Shown piece after piece: positions 32,352 through 41,338 of a stretch of DNA of 64,000 bases (position 1 is its first letter; every line of letters starts with the position of its first letter). The stretch is from Coralloluteibacterium stylophorae. GTDB taxonomy: Bacteria > Pseudomonadota > Gammaproteobacteria > Xanthomonadales > Xanthomonadaceae. The notes under the pieces were generated by a model. The model saw nothing but the letters and a program-made list of their open reading frames with translations, did not search any database and had not been told where the DNA came from. A program made the position numbers and the translations under genes. Location of the stretch: positions 62,001 through 126,000 of the forward strand of contig NZ_JAGQFT020000006.1 of assembly GCF_018122625.2 (NCBI RefSeq). The letters are read 5' to 3'.

Positions 32352-33101
32352 ATGAACCCCGTGGTGCTGTGGTTCCACAAGCTGGGCTCGCCGCCCTATT
32401 TCGACCGTTTCGCCGCGCGCTGGGCGCCGTGGTGCTTCGGCATCGCACTGCTGCTCACCGCCTGGGGCGTGTACGGCGCGCTGTTCCAGGTGCCGGCCGA
32501 CTACCAGCAGGGCGACAGCGCGCGCATCCTCTACATCCACGTGCCCAGCGCCTGGATGAGCCTGCTGGTCTATGGCCTGATGGCGGCGTACGCGGCGATC
32601 GCGCTGGTGTGGCGGATCAAGCTGTGCGAAGTGCTGGCGATGGCCTGCGCGCCGATCGGCGCCGCTTTCACCGTCATCACCCTGGCCACGGGCGCGATCT
32701 GGGGCAAGCCGATGTGGGGCACCTGGTGGACCTGGGACCCGCGCCTGACCTCGGAGCTGATCCTGCTGTTCATGTACATCGGCGTGATGGGCCTGAACGC
32801 GGCCATCGAGGACCGCCGCCGCGCCGCGCGCGCCGCGGGCTTCCTGGCCATCGTCGGTGTGGTCCTGCTGCCTGTGATCCGCTATTCCGTGGTGTGGTGG
32901 AACTCGCTGCACCAGGGCTCGTCGGTCAGCGTCTTCGGCGAGTCCAGGATCGACCCGAGCATGCTCGGCCCGCTGTGGGTGATGCTGGTGGCCACCAAGT
33001 TCTGGTTCGCCGGCTCGCTGCTGCAGCGCGCGCGGGCGGCCAACCTCGAGGCGGAGTCCGGCAAGGCCTGGGCGCGTGCCGCGGCGGGCGTGCCGCAATG
33101 A
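32352..33101 (+). CDS. ccmC: Heme lyase/chaperone CcmC
   Basis: 249 aa with six predicted helices and the tryptophan-rich periplasmic WWD motif ([24 protein letters not shown]). Flanking heme-ligand histidines are visible in [12 protein letters not shown] and [11 protein letters not shown]. CcmC loads heme onto CcmE. The stop codon overlaps the ccmD start by four bases (ATGA). Confidence 0.95.
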   Translation: MNPVVLWFHKLGSPPYFDRFAARWAPWCFGIALLLTAWGVYGALFQVPADYQQGDSARILYIHVPSAWMSLLVYGLMAAYAAIALVWRIKLCEVLAMACAPIGAAFTVITLATGAIWGKPMWGTWWTWDPRLTSELILLFMYIGVMGLNAAIEDRRRAARAAGFLAIVGVVLLPVIRYSVVWWNSLHQGSSVSVFGESRIDPSMLGPLWVMLVATKFWFAGSLLQRARAANLEAESGKAWARAAAGVPQ

Positions 33102-33283
33102 GCTACGCCGGCTACGTCCTCGCCTCCTACGCGGTGTTCGCCCTGGTCCTGCTGTGGGACGGGCTGTCACCCCGGATCCGGCTGGCGCGCACGCGCCAGC
33201 GCATCGCGGCGCGCGCGCGCCGCGACGCCGCGCGCAGGAGCGCCGGCACGACCTCCCCATCGACCCGCGACACCACCGCATGA
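33098..33283 (+). CDS. ccmD: Heme exporter small subunit CcmD
   Basis: 61 aa. One membrane helix ([20 protein letters not shown]) followed by a basic cytoplasmic tail rich in Arg ([18 protein letters not shown]), the standard CcmD layout. It stabilises the CcmABC-CcmE complex. It overlaps ccmC by four bases and ccmE by four bases (ATGA). Confidence 0.9.
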   Translation: MSYAGYVLASYAVFALVLLWDGLSPRIRLARTRQRIAARARRDAARRSAGTTSPSTRDTTA

Positions 33284-33732
33284 ACCCGACCCGCAAGCGC
33301 CGCCTGCTGTTCGTCGCCGCCCTGGTGGCCGCGGCGGGCCTGGCCGCGACCTTCGTCGTGCTGGCCCTGCAGCGCAACCTCACCTACCTGTACACCCCGA
33401 GCGAGGTGCTCGCCGGACAGACCAGCGAGCAGGCGGTGTTCCGCCTCGGCGGCATGGTCAAGGAGGGTTCGCTCGCGCGCGAGCCGGAGACGCTGAAGGT
33501 GCGCTTCACCGTGCTCGACGCCGACGGCGAGCTGCCGGTGGACTACGAAGGCATCCTCCCCGACCTATTCCGCGAGAATCAGGCGGTGATCGCCACCGGC
33601 TCGATGGCCGGTGGCCGCTTCGTCGCCAGCGAGGTGCTGGCCAAGCACGACGAGGCCTACATGCCCAAGGAAGTCGCCGACAAGATGGGCATCAACCATG
33701 CCCGCAGCGGCGTCGACGCCGGGCGCGACTGA
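33280..33732 (+). CDS. ccmE: Periplasmic heme chaperone CcmE
   Basis: 150 aa. An N-terminal anchor helix (about residues 9-30) and an OB-fold domain. The covalent heme-binding histidine is His123 within [13 protein letters not shown] (HxxxY, Tyr127), as in E. coli CcmE. It carries heme from CcmC to the CcmF/H ligation complex. Confidence 0.95.
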   Translation: MNPTRKRRLLFVAALVAAAGLAATFVVLALQRNLTYLYTPSEVLAGQTSEQAVFRLGGMVKEGSLAREPETLKVRFTVLDADGELPVDYEGILPDLFRENQAVIATGSMAGGRFVASEVLAKHDEAYMPKEVADKMGINHARSGVDAGRD

Positions 33733-33733
33733 G

Positions 33734-35740
33734 GTGCTGCCGGAGCTCGGACAGGTCGCACTGATCCTCGCGGCCCTGGTCGCGACGGTGCAGGCGGTGC
33801 TGCCGCTGGCCGGCGCGCAGCGCGGCAGCGAGGCGTGGATGCGGGTGGCGCGGCCGGCCGCGTGGGCGGTGTTCGCCCTGTGCGCCTGCGCCTTCGGACT
33901 GCTCGCGCATGCGTTCATGACCCAGGACTTCTCGGTGCTCTACGTGGCCGAGAATTCCAACTCGCTGCTGCCGATGGTCTACCGCTTCACCGCGGTGTGG
34001 GGCGCGCATGAGGGCTCGCTGCTGCTGTGGGTGCTGATGCTCAGCGGGTGGACCGCGGCGGTGGCGCTGTTCTCGCGCTCGCTTCCCTTGCCGGTGGTGG
34101 CGCGGGTGATCGGCGTGATGGGCATCGTCGCGGTCGGCTTCCTGCTGTTCACCCTGCTCACCTCGAACCCGTTCGAGCGCCTGCTGCCCGCCGCGCAGGA
34201 GGGGCGCGACCTCAATCCGCTGCTGCAGGACCCGGGCATGGTCATCCACCCGCCGATGCTCTACATGGGCTACGTCGGCTTCGCGGTGGCCTTCGCCTTC
34301 GCCATCGCCGCACTGCTCGATGGCCGGGTCGATGCGCGCTGGGTGCGCTGGTCGCGACCGTGGACCAATGTCGCCTGGGCCTTCCTCACCGTCGGCATCG
34401 CCCTGGGCTCGTGGTGGGCCTACTACGAGCTGGGCTGGGGCGGCTGGTGGTTCTGGGACCCGGTCGAGAACGCCAGCTTCATGCCCTGGCTGGTCGGCGC
34501 GGCGCTGATCCATTCGCAGGCGGTGACCGAGAAGCGCGGCAGCTTCCGCGGCTGGACCCTGCTGCTGGCGATCGCGGCGTTCTCGCTTTCCCTGCTCGGC
34601 ACCTTCCTGGTGCGCTCCGGCGTGGTCACCTCGGTGCACTCGTTCGCGGCGGATCCGGCGCGCGGCCTGTTCATCCTGGCCTTCCTGCTGCTGGTGGTCG
34701 GCGGCTCGCTCGCGCTGTACGCGCTGCGCGCGCCGGGCGATCCCGAGGACGGCGCCGAGGCGCGGCGCCAAGCCTTCGCCGGCAGCTCGCGCGAGACCCT
34801 GCTGCTGGTCAACAACCTGATGCTGACCGCGGCCTGCGGCATGGTCCTGCTCGGCACGATGTACCCGCTGCTGGCCGATGCGCTGGGCCTGGGCAAGATC
34901 TCGGTCGGCCCGCCCTACTTCGGCCTGATGTTCACCCTGCTGATGGCGCCGGTGGTGCTGCTGGTGCCGTTCGGCCCGCTCACGCGCTGGCAGCGCGAGG
35001 AGGCGCGCCGCCCGCTGCGCATGCTGGCCCCGTGGCTGGCGCTGGCGGCGGTGCTCGGCGTGGTCGCCTTCTTCGCCTGGCCCGCGGGAACCCTCAAGAC
35101 CGCGCTCGGCCTGTTCGCCGCGGCCTGGGTGCTGGGCGGCACCCTGCGCTTCGTGTGGCAGCGCCTGCGCGCGGCGCCTGCCGGCGCGCGCCGCTTCACC
35201 GCCGAGATTGTCGGCATGACGCTCGCCCATGCCGGCATCGGCGTGTTCGTGTTCGGCGTGCTGCTGGTGGAGAGCACCGGCATCGAGACCGACGTCGCCG
35301 CCCGGCCCGGCCAGAGCCACGAGGTGCGTGGCTACGCGTTCCGCTTCGACGGCGTGGTCGAGCGCCAGGGGCCGAACTACCTCTCCGACACCGGCACGGT
35401 GACGGTCCTGCGCGACGGCCGCGAGGTCGCGGTCCTGCACCCGGAGAAGCGCGCCTACGCCAGCGGCGGCAACGTCATGACCGATGCGGCGATCGCCGCC
35501 GGCCTCGGTCGCGACCTCTACGTTGCGCTGGGCGAGCCGCTCGACGGCGACGCCCGCACCGGCAGCTGGGCGCTGCGCATCTACGTCAAGCCCTTCGTCC
35601 GCCTGATCTGGCTGGGTGCGGCGCTGATGGCGCTGGGCGGCTTCGTGGTCGCCGGCGACCGCCGCTTCCGCGCGCGCGCCGCCGTGCAGCCGGCGGCGAC
35701 CCGCGCGCCGCGCCCCGCCGCCACGGAGGCCGCCGCATGA
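33734..35740 (+). CDS. ccmF: Cytochrome c heme lyase subunit CcmF
   Basis: 668 aa, large polytopic membrane protein. The WWD motif is WGGWWFWDPVENASFMPWL, and conserved segments include WGAHEGSLLLWVLML, MVIHPPMLYMGYVGF and GTFLVRSGVVTSVHSFA. A GTG at 33734, one base after the ccmE stop, gives an N-terminus (LPELGQVAL) matching CcmF proteins; there is no better ATG. CcmF attaches heme to apocytochrome c together with CcmH/CcmI. It overlaps ccmG by four bases. Confidence 0.93.
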   Translation: MLPELGQVALILAALVATVQAVLPLAGAQRGSEAWMRVARPAAWAVFALCACAFGLLAHAFMTQDFSVLYVAENSNSLLPMVYRFTAVWGAHEGSLLLWVLMLSGWTAAVALFSRSLPLPVVARVIGVMGIVAVGFLLFTLLTSNPFERLLPAAQEGRDLNPLLQDPGMVIHPPMLYMGYVGFAVAFAFAIAALLDGRVDARWVRWSRPWTNVAWAFLTVGIALGSWWAYYELGWGGWWFWDPVENASFMPWLVGAALIHSQAVTEKRGSFRGWTLLLAIAAFSLSLLGTFLVRSGVVTSVHSFAADPARGLFILAFLLLVVGGSLALYALRAPGDPEDGAEARRQAFAGSSRETLLLVNNLMLTAACGMVLLGTMYPLLADALGLGKISVGPPYFGLMFTLLMAPVVLLVPFGPLTRWQREEARRPLRMLAPWLALAAVLGVVAFFAWPAGTLKTALGLFAAAWVLGGTLRFVWQRLRAAPAGARRFTAEIVGMTLAHAGIGVFVFGVLLVESTGIETDVAARPGQSHEVRGYAFRFDGVVERQGPNYLSDTGTVTVLRDGREVAVLHPEKRAYASGGNVMTDAAIAAGLGRDLYVALGEPLDGDARTGSWALRIYVKPFVRLIWLGAALMALGGFVVAGDRRFRARAAVQPAATRAPRPAATEAAA

Positions 35741-36285
35741 TCCGCCGCCTGCTGCCGCTGGGCATCTTCCTCGCGCTGTGCGTGGTGCTGTTCGCCGGCA
35801 TCCTGCTGAGCCGCGATCCCGATCGCGACGCCATCCAGTCGCCCCTGATCGGCAGGCCGGCGCCGGCCTTCGCCCTGCCCGACCTGCACGCGCCGGAGCT
35901 CGTGGTGCGCGGCGCGGACCTGCGTGGCGCCCCCTACCTCCTCAACGTGTGGGGCAGCTGGTGCCCGGAGTGCCGCATCGAGCACCCGGTGATCGCCGAC
36001 CTCGCCCGCTCCGGCCGGGTGCGGGTGATCGGCTACAACTACAAGGACGAGCGCGACGACGCCCTGCGCTGGCTCGGCCAGTTCGGCGATCCCTACGACC
36101 GCATCGTCGCCGACCTCGACGGGCGCGCCGCCCTCGACTGGGGCATCTACGGCGCGCCGGAGACCTTCCTCGTCGATGCCGACGGCACCGTGCGCTGGAA
36201 GCACATCGGCGCGCTGACCCCGGCCATCATCGAACGCGAGATCCTGCCGCTGCTGGGCGGGGCGGGAAGCGGGAACCGGGACTAG
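35737..36285 (+). CDS. ccmG: Thiol:disulfide oxidoreductase CcmG/DsbE
   Basis: 182 aa. A membrane anchor (about residues 6-24) and a thioredoxin fold with active-site WCPEC (Cys76, Cys79) and the GxxE/GAPETFLVD cis-Pro loop. It keeps the CxxCH cysteines of apocytochromes reduced. The last few codons (encoding GSGNRD) coincide with GGGAAGC-GGGAACC-GGGACTA heptamers, so the C-terminus appears to be made from the dispersed repeat. ccmH starts 2 bp after the stop. Confidence 0.93.
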   Translation: MIRRLLPLGIFLALCVVLFAGILLSRDPDRDAIQSPLIGRPAPAFALPDLHAPELVVRGADLRGAPYLLNVWGSWCPECRIEHPVIADLARSGRVRVIGYNYKDERDDALRWLGQFGDPYDRIVADLDGRAALDWGIYGAPETFLVDADGTVRWKHIGALTPAIIEREILPLLGGAGSGNRD

Positions 36286-36287
36286 GA

Positions 36288-36749
36288 ATGGACAGCCTGC
36301 GCTCCAGCCGGAAGACCGCGATCGCGCCGCTGCTGGCGCTGGCGCTGGTCCTGCTGACGGGCATCGCCGCGGCGATGGAACCGCTGGCCTTTCGCAGCGA
36401 GGCCGAGGAGGCGCGCTTCCGTGCGCTGGCCGCGGAGCTGCGCTGCGTGATGTGCCAGAACCAGTCGCTGGCCGATTCCAGCGCGCCGATCGCCCACGAC
36501 CTGCGCCTGGAGGTCCTGCGCCTGATGCACGAGGGTCGCAGCGACGCCGAGATCAAGGACTACCTGGTCGAGCGCTACAGCGACTTCGTGCTGTACAAGC
36601 CGCCGCTGCAGGCCGGCACCTGGCTGCTGTGGTTCGGCCCCGCCCTGCTGGTGCTGGCGGGCGCGCTGGTGGTCGCCGCGATCGTGCGCCGGCGCGCACG
36701 CAATGCGCCGTCCGCCGAAGCGCCGGCCGGCGACGAGCAGGAGTGGTGA
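36288..36749 (+). CDS. ccmH: Cytochrome c maturation protein CcmH (NrfF family)
   Basis: 153 aa. A signal/anchor sequence is followed by the redox motif LRCVMCQNQSLADS (Cys53, Cys56) and the helical HDLRLEVLRLMHEGRSDAEIKDYLVERYSDFVLYKPP. A C-terminal membrane helix (WLLWFGPALLVLAGALVVAAIV) ends the protein. It works with CcmF in heme ligation. This is the short NrfF-type CcmH; the TPR part is encoded separately by the next gene. Confidence 0.94.
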   Translation: MDSLRSSRKTAIAPLLALALVLLTGIAAAMEPLAFRSEAEEARFRALAAELRCVMCQNQSLADSSAPIAHDLRLEVLRLMHEGRSDAEIKDYLVERYSDFVLYKPPLQAGTWLLWFGPALLVLAGALVVAAIVRRRARNAPSAEAPAGDEQEW

Positions 36750-37765
36750 TGACGGTATTCGTGGCATGCGCGCTGGGACTGGTGCTGGTGGCGCTGGCGG
36801 TCCTGGTCCGCCCCCTGCTGCGCAGCGCGCCGGTGGCGGCGACGGCGCTCGCCCTGGGCCTGCCGCTGGCCACCGGCGCCGCCTACATGGCGCTCGGCAC
36901 GCCCGCTGCGCTGGATCCGGCGGCGCGCACGCCGCGCTCGACCCCGGCCACGCCCGCGGACATGGCCGCCGCGGTCGAGCAGCTGGCCGCCGAGATGGAG
37001 CGCAACCCCGGCAACATCGAGGGCTGGCTGCTGCTCGCACGCAGTCGCAAGGCACAGCAGCGCTACGACGATGCGGAGCGGGCGCTCGAACAGGCCAGCC
37101 GGCTCGCGCCCGACGATCCGGACATCCTGGTCGACCTCGCCGAGACGATGACGCTGGCGGGTCCGTCGCGGGTGATCGGGCCGGAAGCGGTCGCCCTCCT
37201 GGAGCGTGCGCTGGCACTGCACCCGCGACACCAGCGCGCCAGCTGGTTCCTCGGCGTGCAGGCGATCCAGGCAGGCGAACCGGCGCGTGCGGTCGCGCTG
37301 TGGGAAGCGATCCTGCCGACCGTCGACGCCGCCACCGCGACGGCGCTGCGCGAGCAGATCGCGCGTGCGCGCGCCGAGGCGGGGATGCCGCCGGCCGAGG
37401 ATGCGCCCCCGGCCGCCGCGGCCCTGCGCGTGCGCGTGGCGCTCGCACCGGAGTTCGCCGGCGCCGTCGACGACGGCGACACGCTGTACGTCTTCGCCCG
37501 CCAGCCCGACGGTGCGCCGATGCCGGTGGCGGCCACGCGCCTCGCGGTCGCGACCTGGCCGGTCGAGGTGAGCCTGGGCGACGCCGACAGCCCGATGCCG
37601 ACCCTGCGCCTGTCCGATCTCGACGAGGCCGAGGTCGTCGCGCGCATTTCCCGCAGCGGCGACGTCGCGGCGGCCAGCGGCGATCTAGAGTCCACCCCGC
37701 GGCGCGTACGCCTGGGCGACGAGCCGGTCCCGGTCGAGATCGAGATCGACCGCCGTCGCCCCTGA
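36749..37765 (+). CDS. ccmI: Cytochrome c maturation protein CcmI (TPR)
   Basis: 338 aa. Two N-terminal membrane helices (about residues 3-22 and 29-48) flank a short loop, followed by periplasmic TPR repeats (NPGNIEGWLLLARSRKAQQRYDDAERALEQASRLAPDDPDILVDLAE, HPRHQRASWFLGVQAIQAGEPARAVALWEAIL). A beta-rich C-terminal domain (VRVALAPEFAGAVDDGDTLYVFARQPDGAPMPVAATRL) follows. CcmI captures apocytochrome C-termini. It shares one base with the ccmH stop (TGATG) and closes the operon. Confidence 0.9.
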   Translation: MTVFVACALGLVLVALAVLVRPLLRSAPVAATALALGLPLATGAAYMALGTPAALDPAARTPRSTPATPADMAAAVEQLAAEMERNPGNIEGWLLLARSRKAQQRYDDAERALEQASRLAPDDPDILVDLAETMTLAGPSRVIGPEAVALLERALALHPRHQRASWFLGVQAIQAGEPARAVALWEAILPTVDAATATALREQIARARAEAGMPPAEDAPPAAAALRVRVALAPEFAGAVDDGDTLYVFARQPDGAPMPVAATRLAVATWPVEVSLGDADSPMPTLRLSDLDEAEVVARISRSGDVAAASGDLESTPRRVRLGDEPVPVEIEIDRRRP

Positions 37766-37907
37766 TCCGCACCGCCCTGTCCCATCTGCATCCGCGACGC
37801 CGCACGCTGCAGTGCGACAATCCGCTCCGGTTGCGCGTCGGGCGGCCTGGCCCATGGTGGCCGCCGCGCGGTGCAGGACCGTCCTTTCCTCCCGGAGATC
37901 CAATGCA

Positions 37908-38354
37908 ATGATCCGCAAGATCCTGTTCACTCTCCTGGCCGCCGCGGCGGCGCCGGCGGCCTACGCCGCGGACGGCTGCAGCGTGCAGCTCACCGGCGAC
38001 GATGCGCTCAAGTTCAGCCTCGCGCAGATCGAGGTGCCGGCCAGCTGCGACGAGTTCACCATCGACTTCCAGCACGTCGGCAAGCTCGCGGCCAACGTGA
38101 TGGGCCACAACGTGGTCATCGCCAGGACCGCCGACGTCGACGCCGTTGCCAGCGACGGCCTCGCCGTGCAGCCGGATCACGTCAAGCCCGGCGATGCACG
38201 CGTCGTCGCCCACACCAAGGTCATCGGCGGCGGCGAGTCGACCTCGCTCACCTTCGACACCTCCAAGCTGGAAGACGGCGGCGACTACAGCTTCTTCTGC
38301 AGCTTCCCGGGCCACTCCGCGGTCATGCGCGGCAAGCTGGTCGCCGGCGGCTGA
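37908..38354 (+). CDS. azu: Azurin (type I copper protein)
   Basis: 148 aa with a 20-residue signal peptide (ending AYA). Copper ligands are His67 (VMGHNVVIA), Cys131, His136 and Met140 (FFCSFPGHSAVM), with the Cys24-Cys47 disulfide typical of azurins. It is a periplasmic one-electron carrier, commonly paired with cytochrome c-dependent reductases or peroxidases, so its place directly after the ccm operon is sensible. It has its own 142-bp upstream region with GGAGAT before the ATG. Confidence 0.95.
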   Translation: MIRKILFTLLAAAAAPAAYAADGCSVQLTGDDALKFSLAQIEVPASCDEFTIDFQHVGKLAANVMGHNVVIARTADVDAVASDGLAVQPDHVKPGDARVVAHTKVIGGGESTSLTFDTSKLEDGGDYSFFCSFPGHSAVMRGKLVAGG

Positions 38355-38491
38355 GGCCAGGGCGGCACGTGCGCCTGGGGATGCGGTCGCGGCGCGGGTA
38401 GACTCGCGCCCGACCGTCGTCCCCGGTGCACGATGCCGCATCCCGATTCCCTCCCGCTCCCCACGCTCCGCCGCCGCACCCGGTGCCCGGA

Positions 38492-39640
38492 ATGAGCTTC
38501 GAACGGATTCCGCCCGGCAGCCGCTTCTTCGCCCTGCCCACGCCCTTCCGCATGAAGCGCGGCGGCGTGCTGCACGGCGCGCGCCTGGCCTACGAGACCT
38601 GGGGCCGGCTCGCGCCCGATGCCGGCAACGCCGTGCTGATCCTCACCGGGCTGTCGCCCAGCGCGCATGCCGCGGCACACGCCGGGGATGCCTCGCCCGG
38701 CTGGTGGGAGCCGATGATCGGCCCCGGCCGCGCGATCGACACCGACCGCTGGTTCGTGATCTGCGTGAACTCGCTCGGCAGCTGCAAGGGCTCGACCGGT
38801 CCGGCGTCGCCGGACCCGGCCAGCGGCGAGGCCTACCGGCTCGACTTCCCCGAGCTGGCGATCGAGGACGGCGCCGACGCCGCGCACGCGCTGGTGGCCT
38901 CGCTCGGCATCGAGCGCCTCGCCTGCCTCGTCGGCTGTTCGATGGGCGGCATGACCGCATTGGCCTACCTGCTCCGGCATCCGGGATCGGCGCGGACCCA
39001 CGTCAACGTCTGCGGCAGCGCGCGCGCGCTGCCGTTCTCGATCGCGATCCGCTCGCTGCAGCGCGAGGCGATCCGGCTCGACCCGGAGTGGCGCGAAGGC
39101 CGCTACGACGCCGAGCACTATCCCGAGAACGGCATGCGCATGGCGCGCAAGCTCGGCGTGGTGACCTACCGCTCGGCGCTGGAATGGTCGGGCCGCTTCG
39201 GACGGGTGCGCCTGGACCCGGACCGGCGCCACGACGACGAACCCTTCGGGCTCGAGTTCGAGGTCGAGAGCTACCTCGAGGGCCACGCCCGGCGCTTCGT
39301 GCGCCAGTTCGACCCGAACTGCTACCTCTACCTCAGCCGCTCGATGGACTGGTTCGACGTCATCGAATACGCCCCCGCCGACGCGGCCGAGCGGGTCGCC
39401 GCGGCGCTGGCCTCGATCCGGCTGGAGCGGGCCCTGGTCCTGGGCGTGGAGACCGACATCCTGTTCCCGCTGCAGCAGCAGGAGGAGATCGCCGAGGGAC
39501 TGGCCGCCGGCGGCGCCGCGGTGACGTTTTCGCCGCAGCCGTCGCCGCAGGGACACGACGCCTTCCTGGTCGACATCGCGCGTTTCGGCGCGGCGATCGG
39601 CGCCTTCCTCGGCGGGACCGGGCCGGCCGCGGGCGTATGA
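38492..39640 (+). CDS. metX: MetX-family acyltransferase, probable serine O-succinyltransferase
   Basis: 382 aa alpha/beta hydrolase. The triad is Ser150 (GCSMGGM elbow), Asp322 (ETDILFP) and His355 (PQGHDAF). The whole sequence (PPGSRFFALPTPF at the start, CVNSLGSCKGSTGPASPDP, MARKLGVVTYRSALEW, FVRQFDPNCYLYLSRSMDWFD) matches the Xanthomonas enzyme that succinylates serine for cysteine synthesis rather than classical homoserine acetyltransferase. The usual elbow GNSMGG here reads GCSMGG. The ATG at 38492 is preferred to one 22 codons upstream, which adds a Pro/His-rich low-complexity leader overlapping C-rich heptamer repeats (38441-38464). A cysteine dioxygenase follows. Confidence 0.88.
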   Translation: MSFERIPPGSRFFALPTPFRMKRGGVLHGARLAYETWGRLAPDAGNAVLILTGLSPSAHAAAHAGDASPGWWEPMIGPGRAIDTDRWFVICVNSLGSCKGSTGPASPDPASGEAYRLDFPELAIEDGADAAHALVASLGIERLACLVGCSMGGMTALAYLLRHPGSARTHVNVCGSARALPFSIAIRSLQREAIRLDPEWREGRYDAEHYPENGMRMARKLGVVTYRSALEWSGRFGRVRLDPDRRHDDEPFGLEFEVESYLEGHARRFVRQFDPNCYLYLSRSMDWFDVIEYAPADAAERVAAALASIRLERALVLGVETDILFPLQQQEEIAEGLAAGGAAVTFSPQPSPQGHDAFLVDIARFGAAIGAFLGGTGPAAGV

Positions 39641-39647
39641 TGCGCCG

Positions 39648-40235
39648 ATGAACGCCGCCCCGACCTTCGCCTCCTTCCCCGGCCGCGAGCGGCTGGTGGC
39701 CCGCCTGGACGAGGCCGTCGCGCTGGGCGACGACCAGGCGGTCACCGCCGCGCTGCGCGGCGCGCTCTGCGGCCTGATCCGCGACCGCGACGTGCACCTG
39801 CCCGAGGCGGTGTTCGCGCCGATCGACGACCACTACGCGCGGCGCGAGATCTATCGCAGCGCCGACTACGGCTACAGCGTGGTGGCGATGACCTGGGGCC
39901 CCGGCCAGGGCACGCCGCTGCACGACCACTGCGGGCTGTGGTGCGTCGAGGGCGTCTGGCACGGGCAGCTCGAGATCACCCAGTACGAGCTGCTCGACCG
40001 CGACGGCGACCATGCCCGCTTCCGCATGCACGGCGGCATGCTCGCCGGCATCGGCAGCGCCGGCAGCCTGATCCCGCCGCACGAGTACCACACCATCCGC
40101 AATCCGTCGGACCGCGACGTGGCGGTGTCGCTGCACGTCTACCAGTCGGAGATGAAGCAGTGCGCGGTGTTCCGCGAGCAGGCCGGCGGCGGCTTCGTGC
40201 GCCAGGCCGTCGCCCTCGCCCGCGACGCCTGCTGA
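39648..40235 (+). CDS. Cysteine dioxygenase-type cupin
   Basis: 195 aa, CDO_I family. Iron-binding histidines are His92 and His94 (TPLHDHCGLWCVEGVWHG) and a third in PPHEYHTIRN (His145 or His148). The family oxidises L-cysteine to cysteine sulfinate, though some bacterial members act on 3-mercaptopropionate. It starts 7 bp after the serine O-succinyltransferase stop, so synthesis and breakdown of cysteine are likely encoded in one transcript. TYR/Cys cross-link residues cannot be judged with certainty here. Confidence 0.85.
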   Translation: MNAAPTFASFPGRERLVARLDEAVALGDDQAVTAALRGALCGLIRDRDVHLPEAVFAPIDDHYARREIYRSADYGYSVVAMTWGPGQGTPLHDHCGLWCVEGVWHGQLEITQYELLDRDGDHARFRMHGGMLAGIGSAGSLIPPHEYHTIRNPSDRDVAVSLHVYQSEMKQCAVFREQAGGGFVRQAVALARDAC

Positions 40236-40271
40236 TACGCGAAGGGCCCGCGCAGCGCCCGCCCCCGGACG

Positions 40272-40358
40272 TGGTGCCGACGGTGGGACTCGAACCCACA
40301 CGGTTTTAAGGCCGGCGGATTTTGAGTCCGCTGCGTCTACCGATTCCGCCACGTCGGC
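40272..40358 (-). tRNA. tRNA-Leu (anticodon CAA)
   Basis: 87 nt including an encoded CCA. The acceptor stem is GCCGACG/CGTCGGC, the anticodon stem GCGGA/TCCGC encloses the loop CTCAAAA with anticodon CAA. A long variable arm (GCCGGCCTTAAAACCG region) and T-loop GGTTCGAGTCC are present, as expected for class II tRNA-Leu. Confidence 0.96.
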
Positions 40359-40407
40359 AGCGGGCGCGCAGTATAGCCCCAAGGTCCGCACGCGACGGCG
40401 TCGCGGC

Positions 40408-41085
40408 CTAGCGCGGATCCGCCGCCGGGCCGTGCTCGGCGACGCCCCACGGCGCCCCGCCGCAGCGGTAGCCGAGGCTGCCCAGGAAGAAGTCGACCAT
40501 CTGCGCGTTGCTGACGCCCGAGCTGCGCCGGCAGGCGCCAAAGTCGAGGAGCGAGGTGCGCATGATCCCCTCCAGCAGGGTCCGGATCATGATCGCGCAG
40601 ACCTCGGCGGGAACGTCGCTCCGCACCTGCCCCAACTCCTGCGCACGCGCGAACATGGCCACGAACTCGCGGTGCTTGGAGTCGTGTTCGTCGTCGACGA
40701 TCTCGCCGAGTTCGCGCATCTCGTCGACGTACTCGCAGCGGTGGAAGAGGATGTCGAGGATCGTGCGGCCGTGCGGATCCTCGAGCAGTTCGTCGGCGAT
40801 GTAGTGCAGGAATTCGCGCATCGCCGCCATCGGATCGTCCTGCGCAGCCTGGCGCATGCGCTCGCGACGCTCGGCCATGATCGTGTCGATGCGCCGGCCG
40901 AGCGCCTGCAGCACGTCGCGCTTGTGCGCGAAGTGCCAGTACACGGCACCGCGCGTGCAGCCCGCGCGGCGGGCGATCTCCTCGAGGCTGCTGCGGGACA
41001 CGCCCTTCTCGTGGAAGACCTGCTCGGCGGCGTCGAGGATGGCCTCGCGCGTCTGGCCGGCCTCCTCCTTCGTTCGTCTTGCCAT
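40408..41085 (-). CDS. TetR/AcrR-family repressor of the adjacent RND pump
   Basis: 225 aa. The N-terminal HTH is typical of AcrR/TtgR/SmeT regulators: TREAILDAAEQVFHEKGVSRSSLEEIARRAGCTRGAVYWHFAHKRDVLQAL, with the recognition helix at about residues 44-52. The C-terminal TetR_C ligand-binding domain is helical. It is divergently transcribed from the efflux operon, and a perfect palindrome lies between the two genes, so it most likely represses both. The ATG at 41085 is the conserved MARRTKEE start. Confidence 0.92.
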   Translation of the reverse strand: MARRTKEEAGQTREAILDAAEQVFHEKGVSRSSLEEIARRAGCTRGAVYWHFAHKRDVLQALGRRIDTIMAERRERMRQAAQDDPMAAMREFLHYIADELLEDPHGRTILDILFHRCEYVDEMRELGEIVDDEHDSKHREFVAMFARAQELGQVRSDVPAEVCAIMIRTLLEGIMRTSLLDFGACRRSSGVSNAQMVDFFLGSLGYRCGGAPWGVAEHGPAADPR

Positions 41086-41200
41086 CGCGGGAACGGTGAC
41101 TCCTGGCGGTTTGCTGGGAAGGCCGCGCGGCCGTAGCGTTCGCAACGGCCGACGGTGGCCGCCGCCGGCGCGGTACAGAACTGTAGCCAAGGGTCAAGTG

Positions 41201-41230
41201 ATTTACAAACATTCACGTATGTTTGTAAAT
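41201..41230. promoter_or_regulatory. Palindromic operator for the TetR-family repressor
   Basis: Perfect 12-bp arms ATTTACAAACAT (41201-41212) and ATGTTTGTAAAT (41219-41230) are separated by TCACGT. It sits in the 253-bp divergent gap, 116 bp from the repressor start and 108 bp from the pump operon start. The TTTACAAACA half-site resembles operators described for AcrR/TtgR/SmeT-type repressors. It is the most AT-rich stretch in the area. Confidence 0.88.
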
Positions 41231-41338
41231 TAGCTGGCTTCGGTCGCCGCCGGCTGCGTCCGCCCGCCCGGCGTTCGCGGCCGCCACGTCCGGCAGCGCC
41301 CTGCGTCCGAACCTCCTCACGCACAAGAAGAACAGTCC

